NCBI GenBank assembly: GCA_020029615.1
Contig: JAIBJO010000020.1
Span: 1 to 52,014 of the forward strand
Direction of reading: 5' to 3'
Origin: Actinomycetota bacterium
Lineage (GTDB): Bacteria; Actinomycetota; Thermoleophilia; Gaiellales; Gaiellaceae
DNA length: 52,014 bases
In this document: positions 25,016 through 33,004 of the stretch, in pieces
Layout of the letters: the number at the start of each line of letters is the position of its first letter
Position numbering within the stretch: the stretch's first letter is position 1
Notes under the pieces: model-generated
What the model was told of the DNA's origin: nothing
The model's input: the letters and a program-made list of their open reading frames with translations, nothing else
Databases searched by the model: none
Position numbers and translations under genes: made by a program

Positions 25016-25696
25016 ATGAGGAAAACGGTCGAGCGCGAAGAAGCTTTGCGGTTGCGCACTGAGGGACGATCCATGAAGGAGATCGCCCGACTGGTAGGTG
25101 TGTCTTTGTCGTCGGTCAGCTGCTGGGTCCGCGACGTGCCGTTGACGCCCGAGCAGCGGGCTGAACTGCTTCGAAGAATGTCGGCAAACGGTCGAGTGGC
25201 CGCAGCAGCAGGAAGGAGCAGAGCGGCACGCGAGGTTCGCCGTTCGTATCAGGAACATGGAAGACGTCAGGCCCGACGACGCTCTCCACTTCACATGGCG
25301 GGATGCATGCTCTACTGGGCTGAAGGGGCGAAGATGCGGAACTCGGTGCAGTTCGTGAACTCGGACCCCGCCATGGTCGGTTACTTCGTCCGGTTCATGC
25401 GCACGCATTTTGCTGTGGCAGACGACGGATTCCGACTCGACTGCAATCTCTTCGCGGATCACATCGAACGCCAGCGTGAGATCGAGCTGTTCTGGCTCGA
25501 CACCCTCGGCCTCCCACAGTCTTGCCTTAGAAAGTCAAAGGTCAACGTCTACTCGAAGTACAGCAAGAAGAAACGGCAGAACAAGCTTCCATGGGGCACC
25601 GTGCGCGTCTGCGTCCACTCAACGCGCATCGTCCAGAGCATCTACGGCTCGATCCAGGAGTACGGCAGCTTCGAGCGACCGGAGTGGCTCGACTGA
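25016..25696 (+). CDS. HTH protein, possible LAGLIDADG-like endonuclease
   Basis: 226 residues. Residues about 9-45 form a helix-turn-helix (LRTEGRSMKEIARLVGVSLS, then SCWVRDVPLTPEQR). A basic linker follows, then a domain beginning GCMLYWAEGAK and FVNSDPAMVGYFVRFMRTHF and ending TVRVCVHSTRIVQSIYGSI. The second domain resembles, from memory, a family of actinobacterial proteins with an HTH joined to a LAGLIDADG-like fold; no clear catalytic LAGLIDADG motif is visible, so nuclease activity is uncertain. It lies 35 bp after tRNA-Gly on the same strand, a typical niche for tRNA-associated mobile genes. The stop is directly followed by the convergent SIS gene. Confidence 0.7.
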   Translation: MRKTVEREEALRLRTEGRSMKEIARLVGVSLSSVSCWVRDVPLTPEQRAELLRRMSANGRVAAAAGRSRAAREVRRSYQEHGRRQARRRSPLHMAGCMLYWAEGAKMRNSVQFVNSDPAMVGYFVRFMRTHFAVADDGFRLDCNLFADHIERQREIELFWLDTLGLPQSCLRKSKVNVYSKYSKKKRQNKLPWGTVRVCVHSTRIVQSIYGSIQEYGSFERPEWLD

Positions 25697-26701
25697 TCAC
25701 GCTATCCACGGATCGACGAGTACCGAGTCGCCCGCAGCAATGCGGCGCTGCCAGAGGACGGCGGCCACGAGCTCCGCCACGCCGGTCTCGACGAGCAGCG
25801 TGACGTTCGGGTCATTCGCCCCGGGATACGAGATGACGGGGGTGGCACCGGGTAGCGATCCACCGACGGCGACCACGGGGAACGAGCGCTTCGTTGCCCA
25901 CTCGAGCACGCCCCTCTCGAACCGCGAGCCCGTGAAGAGCAGCGCCGCATACCCCGGGCGCTTGCTCAGGTAGACGTCGACGTGGAGCCAGTCGCCCGTC
26001 TCGGCCGCGTCGGCCGCGACACGCGGGCCTTCACGGAGCATGAGCGCGGACTGGAGCGCCGACGAGAAGCGCTCCGCGGGCGCGATCGTCGCGATCATGC
26101 GCGCGCTGTCGACGAGGTCGACGACGACGTCGACCCAGGCGTCGCGCCCTTCCCGGATGTGGGCAGCGGCCTCGACGGCCGGACGGAGGTCGAGCACTCG
26201 CGGCTCGTCTCCGGCGATCCGGCCGGCGAGCAACAAGAGGACGGCTACGGTCGCCTGATACGTGAGGCACGCGACACCGCCCTCCTCCTTCCCCGCCAGG
26301 AGAGGAACGATTGCGTCGGCGGTCTCACCGAGCTCGCTCTCGGGCTCGTTCGTCACCGCGACCGTCATGCTCGTTCCGCGATGCGCGATGAGAGCTTCGA
26401 CGGTCTCCGGTGTCGCGCCCGAGGCCGAGATCCCGATCGCAAGAGTGTCCGCCGCAGGCGGCATCGGGCTCCCGGTCGAGGCGAGCTCCGCGACGGCGTC
26501 GACCCCGCGCGAGCGTAGGCGGGTCGCCGCCGCAACGGCCGCGAAGCGGGAACTCCCCATCCCCATGAAGACCACGCGGCGAGGAGCAGCTCCGCGACCG
26601 AGCGCGGCAAGCGGTGAGCTCGAGCCCTCGTACACATCGAGGAGCGCCGCCAGACGCTCGGGCGCCACGAGGATGTCGCGGAGGAAGCCGTCGGGATTCA
26701 C
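25697..26701 (-). CDS. SIS-domain phosphosugar isomerase/deaminase-like protein
   Basis: 334 residues from GTG 26701. RRVVFMGMGSSRFAAVAAAT and AIGISASGATPETVEALIAH are the two phosphosugar-binding loops of the first SIS domain; a second, weaker SIS half has ALMLREGPRV and ALLFTGSRFERGV. It resembles AgaS/GlmS-like isomerase-deaminase domains without the glutaminase part, so glucosamine-6-phosphate-type chemistry is likely, but the substrate is not proven. The start overlaps the stop of the maltokinase reading frame (GTGA), indicating translational coupling if that gene is intact in the cell. Confidence 0.8.
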   Translation of the reverse strand: MNPDGFLRDILVAPERLAALLDVYEGSSSPLAALGRGAAPRRVVFMGMGSSRFAAVAAATRLRSRGVDAVAELASTGSPMPPAADTLAIGISASGATPETVEALIAHRGTSMTVAVTNEPESELGETADAIVPLLAGKEEGGVACLTYQATVAVLLLLAGRIAGDEPRVLDLRPAVEAAAHIREGRDAWVDVVVDLVDSARMIATIAPAERFSSALQSALMLREGPRVAADAAETGDWLHVDVYLSKRPGYAALLFTGSRFERGVLEWATKRSFPVVAVGGSLPGATPVISYPGANDPNVTLLVETGVAELVAAVLWQRRIAAGDSVLVDPWIA

Positions 26702-27868
26702 GGGACGTCCTCGAGCAAGGTCGGGAGCACGGTCTCCGGGGCGTACAGCCACTCGGGGAGCCAGCGTGACGCGTAGACCAGCTCGCGGAGCTCCTTGGCG
26801 ACCTCGAGCGCTCTGAGGAGCTCTCGATCGACGGCGCCGAGCTGGGCTTCGTACGCTCGAAGGCACGCTGCCCGCGCCTCCCCCGACCACGCACGCCAGT
26901 CGAGCGCCGTCTCGCGCCGGGCCGCCGCGCACGCGGCATTGATCGAGTGAGAGCAGCAACGATGCGACGTCGACCAGCGGGCTGCGCTCGCGCGAGCGCT
27001 CTACCAGCGGAAGGCTCGGGTCTCCTTCGAAGTCGATGACTACCAGTCCTCTGCTCGTTTGCAAGACCTGCCCGACATGGAGATCGCCGTGAACACGCTG
27101 CAGCTGGGCTCCCACGAGGCGATCGAGCGCAGCCAACCGCGCGGTCACGGCCGGTAGCTGCGCGCGCTCCCCTGTCGCAGCGGCTGCGGCATCAGCTGCG
27201 GCGCGCTCGCTCTCGAGGTCCGAGCGATCGCCGCGCCGCCACGGGAGCACGGCCGCGAGCTGCCTGTGCAACGTCGCTGCAGTGAGGCCGAGAGCATCGG
27301 CATCTTCGAGTGCGTCCTCACCTGCGGCAAGTCGCGTGATCAAGCCCTCCCAGCCGACCGGCTCGCCGGCTACGTATTCCTGGACGAGCGCCACCGTCAT
27401 GTCGCCGTGCTCGACCACGCCCTCGAGCGCCGGAACCTGCAGGAAGCCGCGAAGCGCACCGAGGAGCTCGGCCTCGGGATGCGCCCCGCGCTCCAACCGG
27501 CGGAAGAGCTTCAGCACAAGGCGGTCGCCGAGCGAGACCACGGTGTTGGAGAGGTCCTCGACGAGAAAGCGAGATCTGCCCGGAACCGCCCCGACGCCTG
27601 CATGGCGGGCGAGCGCCGCCCACAGCGGGTCGTCCGCCGAGCACTCGCGGCCTTCGCGCAGCGCGAGCGCATATCGCTCGCGATCGGCGCTCTCGTACAC
27701 GACCTCCAGGAATGCGATCGATGCACCCTCAGCACCCTCCGGGCTCAAGCTCCCGACGTGCTCGAGTCGGGCGACGCGCCGCCCCTTGCCGGCGAACCAG
27801 CGCGCGCCGGTCAGCGCCGCGACGTCGGGCAGGACGGGCTCGATTCGCTTCTCTCGCTTGACAGCCAT
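26698..27868 (-). pseudogene. Maltokinase-like gene with a single-base frameshift
   Basis: Starts at ATG 27868. The N-terminal cap motif RWFAGKGRR is typical of maltokinase, followed by the phosphotransferase core RVHGDLHVGQVL and VVIDFEGDPSLPL (catalytic and metal Asp). After DVASLLLSLD, near 26938-26942, the frame shifts by one base (GATCAATGCC where GATCATGCC would keep the frame). In the shifted frame the proper C-terminus continues (AACAAARRETALDWRAW and later SRWLPEWLYAPETVLPTLLE) to the TGA at 26698, giving about 389 residues as expected. The enzyme would make maltose 1-phosphate for alpha-glucan synthesis. A sequencing error is as likely as a true mutation. Confidence 0.85.
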
Positions 27869-27901
27869 CCCGGGGTCCCATAGCTTCGCCGACTCACGCT
27901 G

Positions 27902-29206
27902 ATGGCGAGCGAGAACTCCACGGTCGTGTTCTTCCCCGAGGGCGCCTACGGCCCCACGAACAACTGCGTGGGGATCGGCCAGGTGCTGCGCGAGCGCGGG
28001 CATCGGGTGGTCTTCGTCATCGAGGAGTCGTTCGCCGGGAACCTCGAGGCGCAGGGATTCGAGGAGCGCCTGATGCGGCTCGGGCCGGCGCCCGAGGTCG
28101 AGGAGGAGCCGGGCCAGTTCTGGAAAGACTTCATTCGAGACACCGCACCGGTCTTCCGCAAGCCGACGATCGAGCAGCTGACCGAGTTCATCGAGCCGAC
28201 CTGGCGAGCGCTCTGCGACGGCTCGCGATACGTCGACGATCGCCTGCGCGAGATCTTCGACGAGGTGCGCCCGGACGCGATCGTCGAGGACAACGTCCTC
28301 TGCTTTCCCGCCATCCATCACTCGGGACGGCCCTGGGCGCGGATCGTCTCCTGCAACCCGCTGGAGCTCAAGGACGAGGCGATCGCACCCTTGTTCTCGG
28401 GCTATCCGGCCGACGACACGAGTAGTTGGGGCGAGTTCCGCGCAGCGTACGGGAGCGCGATCGCGGGACTCCACGCCGAGTTCTCCGAGTTCTGCTTCGA
28501 GCGCGGTGCACCTCGGCTTCCACACGCGGAGTTCATCCACCAATCGGACTGGTTGAACCTCTACGTGTACCCGGCCGAGGTCGACTACCGTCGAAACCGC
28601 CCGCTCGCGTCCACGTGGCATCGACTCGAGACCTGCGTGCGACGGTCGGACGAGGCCGCCGAGCTCCCGTCACACATCGCGTCCGGAGACGGGGCTCTCG
28701 TCTACCTCTCGCTCGGCAGCCTCGGCTCGGCAGACGTCGACCTCATGAAGCGCCTGGTGGACGTGCTCTCACGCTCGCGTCACCGCATCGTCGTCTCGAA
28801 AGGTCCGCAGCACACCGAGTTCGAGCTGGCCGACAACATGTGGGGCGCCGAGTTCCTGCCGCAGCCCGCGCTGCTGCCGCGGGCCGACGTCGTGATCACC
28901 CACGCGGGGAATAACACGACCACGGAGTGCTTCCACTTCGGCAAGCCGATGGTGGCGCTTCCGCTCTTCTGGGATCAGTACGACAACGCACAGCGGATCG
29001 ACGAGACCGGGTTCGGCGTTCGCTTGCCGACGTACGAGTTCCAGGAGGCCGACCTCCGGGGCGCGCTCGATCGACTCCTCGACGACACCGGGCTTCATGC
29101 CCGCATGGCAACGATCGCCGGTCGAGTTCAGTTGTCACCAGGTACGGAGAAGGCTGCCCGCCTGATCGAGCAGCTCGCGGCAACGCAGGCGCCCGTCGTC
29201 GCGTGA
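27902..29206 (+). CDS. GT1 (MGT/UGT-like) glycosyltransferase
   Basis: 434 residues, GT-B fold. The N-terminal acceptor domain begins TVVFFPEGAYGPTNNCVGIG. The C-terminal donor domain has YLSLGSLGSADVDLMKRLVD, the FLPQPALLPRADVVITHAGN segment and TTTECFHFGKPMVALPLFWD, matching the HxGxxT/S-plus-Q signature of UDP-glucuronosyl and macrolide glycosyltransferases. It is soluble, with no signal. It starts 33 bp from the divergent maltokinase gene. The acceptor is unknown; a small lipophilic molecule such as a carotenoid or sterol-like lipid is usual for the family. Confidence 0.85.
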   Translation: MASENSTVVFFPEGAYGPTNNCVGIGQVLRERGHRVVFVIEESFAGNLEAQGFEERLMRLGPAPEVEEEPGQFWKDFIRDTAPVFRKPTIEQLTEFIEPTWRALCDGSRYVDDRLREIFDEVRPDAIVEDNVLCFPAIHHSGRPWARIVSCNPLELKDEAIAPLFSGYPADDTSSWGEFRAAYGSAIAGLHAEFSEFCFERGAPRLPHAEFIHQSDWLNLYVYPAEVDYRRNRPLASTWHRLETCVRRSDEAAELPSHIASGDGALVYLSLGSLGSADVDLMKRLVDVLSRSRHRIVVSKGPQHTEFELADNMWGAEFLPQPALLPRADVVITHAGNNTTTECFHFGKPMVALPLFWDQYDNAQRIDETGFGVRLPTYEFQEADLRGALDRLLDDTGLHARMATIAGRVQLSPGTEKAARLIEQLAATQAPVVA

Positions 29207-29262
29207 CCTCCGGCCGCTCCCGCCGCTAGATTCCGGGCCAACGCGACCCGGGAGGATTTGAC

Positions 29263-29955
29263 ATGGAGCACCCGCTGTCGACACGACTTGCGGCCGAAGC
29301 AATCGGAACGTTCATCTTCTTCTTTCTGGGCTTCAGCGGCATTGCCGTCGTCGTAGACATCGGCGCCGAGGCGATCACACCGCTCGGCGTCGCCGCGGGC
29401 TTCGGGTTCGGTCTCGCCCTCGCGATCGCGGCGTTCGGCCACATCTCGGGCGGGCACTTCAACCCGGCGGTGAGCGCGGGGCTGGCGATTGCAGGCCGTT
29501 TCCCAAGCCGCGACGTCGTCCCGTACTGGGTGGCTCAGCTCGTAGGCGGGTTCGGCGCCGTTCTCGTCATGGCCATCGTCTATTCGAGCCAGGTGACCGA
29601 CGCGCTGAGCACGCAGCCGGGCAGCGGGATCGACGACTGGGCGGCGCTCGTTCTCGAGATCATCGGAACGGCGATCCTCACCATGGTCATCCTCACCGTG
29701 GCGACCGACAAGCGCGCGCCCTGGAACGGCGTCATGGCCCCATTCCTCATCGGTCTGGTCATCTTCACCGCAGCCGCCACCGTCGGCCCGGCGTCTGGCG
29801 GATCGTTCAACCCGGCTCGCTCCCTGGACCCCGTGCTCTACAACCAGGAGTGGGGCGACGTCTGGATCTACATCGTCGGGCCGTTCGCCGGCGCCATTCT
29901 CGGAGGAGCTGCCTGGGCGTATCTCCTGCTGAAGCGAGCGCCGGCCGACACGTAG
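29263..29955 (+). CDS. MIP-family aquaporin / glycerol-facilitator-type channel
   Basis: 230 residues with six membrane helices and both half-helix motifs intact: HISGGHFNPAVSAGL and PASGGSFNPARSLDP (two NPA boxes). The N-terminus RLAAEAIGTFIFFFLGFSG is typical. The Arg after the second NPA, part of the selectivity filter, is present; the size and short loop E suggest a water channel more than a glycerol facilitator, though that is inference. The ATG start follows GGGAGG. A convergent M15 peptidase gene ends 3 bp past the stop. Confidence 0.9.
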   Translation: MEHPLSTRLAAEAIGTFIFFFLGFSGIAVVVDIGAEAITPLGVAAGFGFGLALAIAAFGHISGGHFNPAVSAGLAIAGRFPSRDVVPYWVAQLVGGFGAVLVMAIVYSSQVTDALSTQPGSGIDDWAALVLEIIGTAILTMVILTVATDKRAPWNGVMAPFLIGLVIFTAAATVGPASGGSFNPARSLDPVLYNQEWGDVWIYIVGPFAGAILGGAAWAYLLLKRAPADT

Positions 29956-29958
29956 ACG

Positions 29959-30499
29959 TCAGCGACCGCTGGCCGAGAAGTGCTGGTAGTCCTTGACCGA
30001 CGTCCAGCGGCCGCCCCAGCCCCAGCCAATCCGTTCGAACGCGCGGACGAGAACGCCTCCCTCGTGGGCCATGCCGGGTCGCCGAGGCGAGCGGTCGACG
30101 TACGCGGCGCTCGCGCGGTGTGACGAGCGCCCACCGGAGACGTACGGGTTCTCGATCGGATTGACGTCGATCGCTCGGCCGTACGCGTGCTCCGACCAAC
30201 GTGTCGTGCCGTCGACGTAGCGACAGTTGATCTCGATGGACGATGAGCCGTCCTGTCCGCACCCGTCGATCGAATCCCCAGTGGGTCATCGTCAGCAACC
30301 GGAGGTCGCGGAGCGGAACGGGACATCCCTTCCGCCAAGAGACACCCGCCATCCGCTTCGCCTGCGCCGCATCGACCCGCTCGATGCGACCGCGCAACGC
30401 GGACGTGCCCTGTGGCACCGTGTCACTAGGCGATCCGACGCCGGCAACGATGACGCCGAGGAACGTAAGCGCCGTAACGGCGAGCGGGACGAACCTCAC
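29959..30499 (-). pseudogene. M15-type D-Ala-D-Ala carboxypeptidase with internal deletion
   Basis: GTG 30499 starts a signal peptide (VRFVPLAVTALTFLGVIVAG) and the mature N-terminus VSWRKGCPVPLRDLRLLTMT, HWGFD. At GRLIVH the frame breaks, and the next recognisable protein is IEINCRYVDGTTRW, WSEHAYGRAIDVNPIENPYV and ERIGWGWGGRWTSVKDYQHF in another frame, which holds the zinc-ligand region (HxxGxAID and the later xxDYQHF). Roughly 40 residues around the first zinc ligand are missing, so as read the enzyme cannot work. The break lies at the bases GTCCATCGAG; a microhomology deletion or an assembly slip would explain it. The gene starts 4 nt past the 3' end of tRNA-Pro. Confidence 0.8.
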
Positions 30500-30503
30500 G
30501 AAG

Positions 30504-30577
30504 TCGGGGTGGCGGGATCCGAACCCGCGGCCTCTGCGTCCCAAACGCAGCGCTCTACCAGGCTGAGCTACACCCCG
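30504..30577 (-). tRNA. tRNA-Pro (UGG anticodon)
   Basis: 74 nt on the minus strand. The acceptor stem CGGGGTG/CACCCCG is perfect with discriminator A, the D arm is GCTC/GAGC, the anticodon stem CTGCG/CGCAG encloses TTTGGGA (anticodon TGG), and the T arm is GCGGG TTCGGAT CCCGC. CCA is not encoded. Its first ten bases are also the last codons of the upstream HNH gene. Confidence 0.96.
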
Positions 30578-30975
30578 AGACGACTGAACGTTCGCACAGC
30601 ATGGCAGTTGGCGCAGACCAACTCGCACTTCGAGATTTCGTCCAGAATCGTCTCTCGACGAAAGCCACGCAGAACGAGGTTGCTGACGTCGCGTCGTTTC
30701 GGTCTGCCAGGAAGATGATCCCATTGCATCGCCGCGTGGTGGAACGTCCCGCCGCAGTCGGCACAGACGCGACCATCTTTGAGAGCCCGGTACCAGGCGA
30801 CGAGTGCGCGGCGGTGCTGCTTCCGCATGCGGAGTCGATCCACACGTGTTCGTCTCCAATACTCGGCGTCATATTCCTTCCGGCAGCTCCTACACCACGC
30901 CTGGCGTTTTGCCTTGCGCATGTGGAAGTCACTCTCTTGCTTTGTGAAGCCACATCGCCCACATCGCCTCTCCAT
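30568..30975 (-). CDS. HNH endonuclease-like protein ending inside tRNA-Pro
   Basis: 135 residues from ATG 30975; an earlier ATG at 31017 is possible. The N-terminal zinc ribbon is CGRCGFTK and CRSCRKEYD. The HNH-like core is CADCGG, then MQWDHLPGRPKRRDVSN, then CELVCANCHAVRT: paired cysteine knuckles around an Asp-His, as in small mobile HNH nucleases. The last codons (LGV and TAG) are read from the 5' acceptor and D-arm bases of tRNA-Pro on the same strand, so the gene and the tRNA overlap by 10 nt. This suggests insertion next to the tRNA, or a gene adapted to that site. Activity and target are not shown. Confidence 0.75.
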   Translation of the reverse strand: MERRCGRCGFTKQESDFHMRKAKRQAWCRSCRKEYDAEYWRRTRVDRLRMRKQHRRALVAWYRALKDGRVCADCGGTFHHAAMQWDHLPGRPKRRDVSNLVLRGFRRETILDEISKCELVCANCHAVRTFSRLGV

Positions 30976-31051
30976 GTTGCCAGTATGGACAGCGTATCGG
31001 ACGACAACACCTTCCATTACGAATCTTGAGGCATGCCGATAGCCTCGCGAA

Positions 31052-31999
31052 ATGGTCGACGCTCCCACCCTGCTCCCCGAGGGGCACCCTGACGACAAGA
31101 CCAGGCTCGGCTACGCGATGGTGGCAACGGCGGCGACGCTCTTCGCCGTCAACGGGAGCGTCTCGAAGGTCGTCCTCGGCTCGGGCCTCTCGGCACTCGA
31201 GCTCGCACAGATCCGCAACACGTGCGCAGCGATCCTGTTTCTCGGATTTCTTCTCGTGGTCGCGCCGTCGCGGCTGCGGGTCGGGCGGCGCGAGCTCCTC
31301 TTCCTGATCGTGTTCGGCCTTGTCGGGATCGCGCTCGTGCAGTGGCTCTACTTCATTGCGATCCAGAACCTCCCGGTGGGCGTCGCCCTCCTGATCGAGT
31401 TCACTGCGCCGCTGTTCGTCGCGCTCTTCGCGCGGTTCGTCTACAAGGAGCACGTCCGCAGGCGGATCTGGGTCGCGGTCGCAATGTGCCTCACCGGCCT
31501 CGCGCTCGTCGTCGAGCTCTGGGCGGGGGTCGCCTTCAGCACGGTCGGAGTCACCGCGGCGCTCTGCGGCGCTCTCGGGCTCACGGCCTACCTCCTGATG
31601 GCCGAGCGGGAGCGGCAGCATCGCGACGCGGCTTCGCTCTCGTTCTACGGATTTCTCTTCGCGGCGCTGCTCTGGGCCGTCCTCCAGCCGCTGTGGGAGT
31701 TCCCCTGGGATGCTCTCGGAAAGGACGTCTCGCTCGAGGGCAACCTGTCCCAGTATTCGGTTCCCGTCTGGTCGCTCGTGGCGTTCATCGTCGTGATCGG
31801 GACGATGGTCACCTTCTCCCTCCTCACGGGCTCGCTGCGGCACATCAGCGCGACACGAGCGTCGATCGTGTCGACTCTCGAGCCTGTCGTCGCAACAGTG
31901 GTCGCATGGGCGTGGCTCGGCGAGACGTTCGGCGCGACGCAGCTCATCGGGGGCGCCGTGGTCATCGCGGGGATCCTCGTTGCACAATCCGCACGCTGA
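31052..31999 (+). CDS. EamA/RhaT-family (DMT) transporter
   Basis: 315 residues with ten predicted helices in two EamA repeats. The first repeat begins GYAMVATAATLFAVNGSVSK, and the repeat end LIEFTAPLFVALFARFVYKE contains the typical PLFVAL. The second ends SIVSTLEPVVATVVAWAWLG. These are drug/metabolite exporters of the inner membrane; the cargo cannot be predicted. GTG/ATG choice: ATG 31052 has the first helix about 20 residues in. It lies divergent from the HNH gene and 51 bp before ispH, so the two plus-strand genes could be cotranscribed. Confidence 0.85.
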   Translation: MVDAPTLLPEGHPDDKTRLGYAMVATAATLFAVNGSVSKVVLGSGLSALELAQIRNTCAAILFLGFLLVVAPSRLRVGRRELLFLIVFGLVGIALVQWLYFIAIQNLPVGVALLIEFTAPLFVALFARFVYKEHVRRRIWVAVAMCLTGLALVVELWAGVAFSTVGVTAALCGALGLTAYLLMAERERQHRDAASLSFYGFLFAALLWAVLQPLWEFPWDALGKDVSLEGNLSQYSVPVWSLVAFIVVIGTMVTFSLLTGSLRHISATRASIVSTLEPVVATVVAWAWLGETFGATQLIGGAVVIAGILVAQSAR

Positions 32000-32050
32000 C
32001 GAGCCTCGCGGCTCAGAGCCACAGGGTCACGAGCGCTACCCTGTCCCGCG

Positions 32051-33004
32051 ATGGTCCAGCGCGTCCTCCTCGCATCTCCACGTGGCTACTGCGCGGGAGT
32101 CGAGCGCGCCGTGGAGACGGTCGAGCTCGCGCTCGAGCACTACGGAGCCCCCGTCTACGTGCGGAAGCAGATCGTCCACAACATCCACGTCGTGCGCGAT
32201 CTCGAGGCTCGCGGTGCGATCTTCGTCGACGAGGAGACCGAGGCCCCGCCCGAAGCGACGGTCGTCTACTCGGCACACGGTGTCGCGCCGTCGGTCTTCG
32301 CCAACTCCGCACGGCTCGGGCACAACGTCATCGACGCGGTCTGCCCGCTGGTCACGAAAGTGCACGTCCAGGCGCGTCGCTACGCCGACGAGGGCTACAC
32401 GGTCGTCCTCATCGGGCACGAGGGCCACGAGGAGGTCGTGGGGACGATGGGCGAAGCGCCGGAGGCAACCGTACTCGTCCAGACCGTGGGGGAGGCCGAA
32501 GCGCTCGACCAGCCGCCGGGGGCAAAGCTCGCCTACGTGACACAGACGACCCTGTCGGTCGACGAGACGGCAGAGATCATCACGACGTTGCGACGGCGGT
32601 TCCCGGAGATCCGGGCTCCTCGGAAGGAGGACATCTGCTACGCGACCTCCAATCGCCAGTGGGCGGTGAAGGAGATGCTGCCCGAGATCGATCTACTCCT
32701 CGTCATCGGCTCGAAGAACTCGTCGAACTCGAACCGGCTCGTGGAGACGTCCCGTGCCGCGGGCACCCCAGCGCACCTCATCGACGACGAGACCGAGATC
32801 GACGAGGCCTGGATCGACGGCGCGCGCACCGTCGGGATCACGTCGGGGGCCTCGGCTCCCGAGAAGCTCGTGGCCCGCGTCTGCGACTGGTTCCGCGCGC
32901 GTGGTGTGGCGGACATCGAGCCGTACCGGATCGTCGAGGAGGATGTGACGTTCCGGCTTCCCGTCGAGCTCCGCCGCGAGCTCGAGCTCGCGGCGCAGAG
33001 CTAG
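32051..33004 (+). CDS. ispH: 4-hydroxy-3-methylbut-2-enyl diphosphate reductase
   Basis: 317 residues, the usual length. The three iron-sulfur cysteines are present: C14 in PRGYCAGVERAV, C98 in DAVCPLVTKVH and about C196 in EDICYATSNRQ. The substrate-binding VYSAHGVAP, GHEGHEEVVGTMGE and the late SGASAPEKLV also match. It performs the last step of the MEP pathway, making IPP and DMAPP, the precursors of the polyprenyl carriers used by the glycan cluster. It ends 4 nt into the convergent IleRS stop. Confidence 0.97.
   Translation: MVQRVLLASPRGYCAGVERAVETVELALEHYGAPVYVRKQIVHNIHVVRDLEARGAIFVDEETEAPPEATVVYSAHGVAPSVFANSARLGHNVIDAVCPLVTKVHVQARRYADEGYTVVLIGHEGHEEVVGTMGEAPEATVLVQTVGEAEALDQPPGAKLAYVTQTTLSVDETAEIITTLRRRFPEIRAPRKEDICYATSNRQWAVKEMLPEIDLLLVIGSKNSSNSNRLVETSRAAGTPAHLIDDETEIDEAWIDGARTVGITSGASAPEKLVARVCDWFRARGVADIEPYRIVEEDVTFRLPVELRRELELAAQS

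Noticed and set aside
25697-28621. Apparent 974-residue fusion of maltokinase and SIS protein
   Set aside because: The fusion arises from the one-base shift in the maltokinase; the peptide between the two domains is out of frame. The upstream 250 residues are antisense to the GT1 gene.
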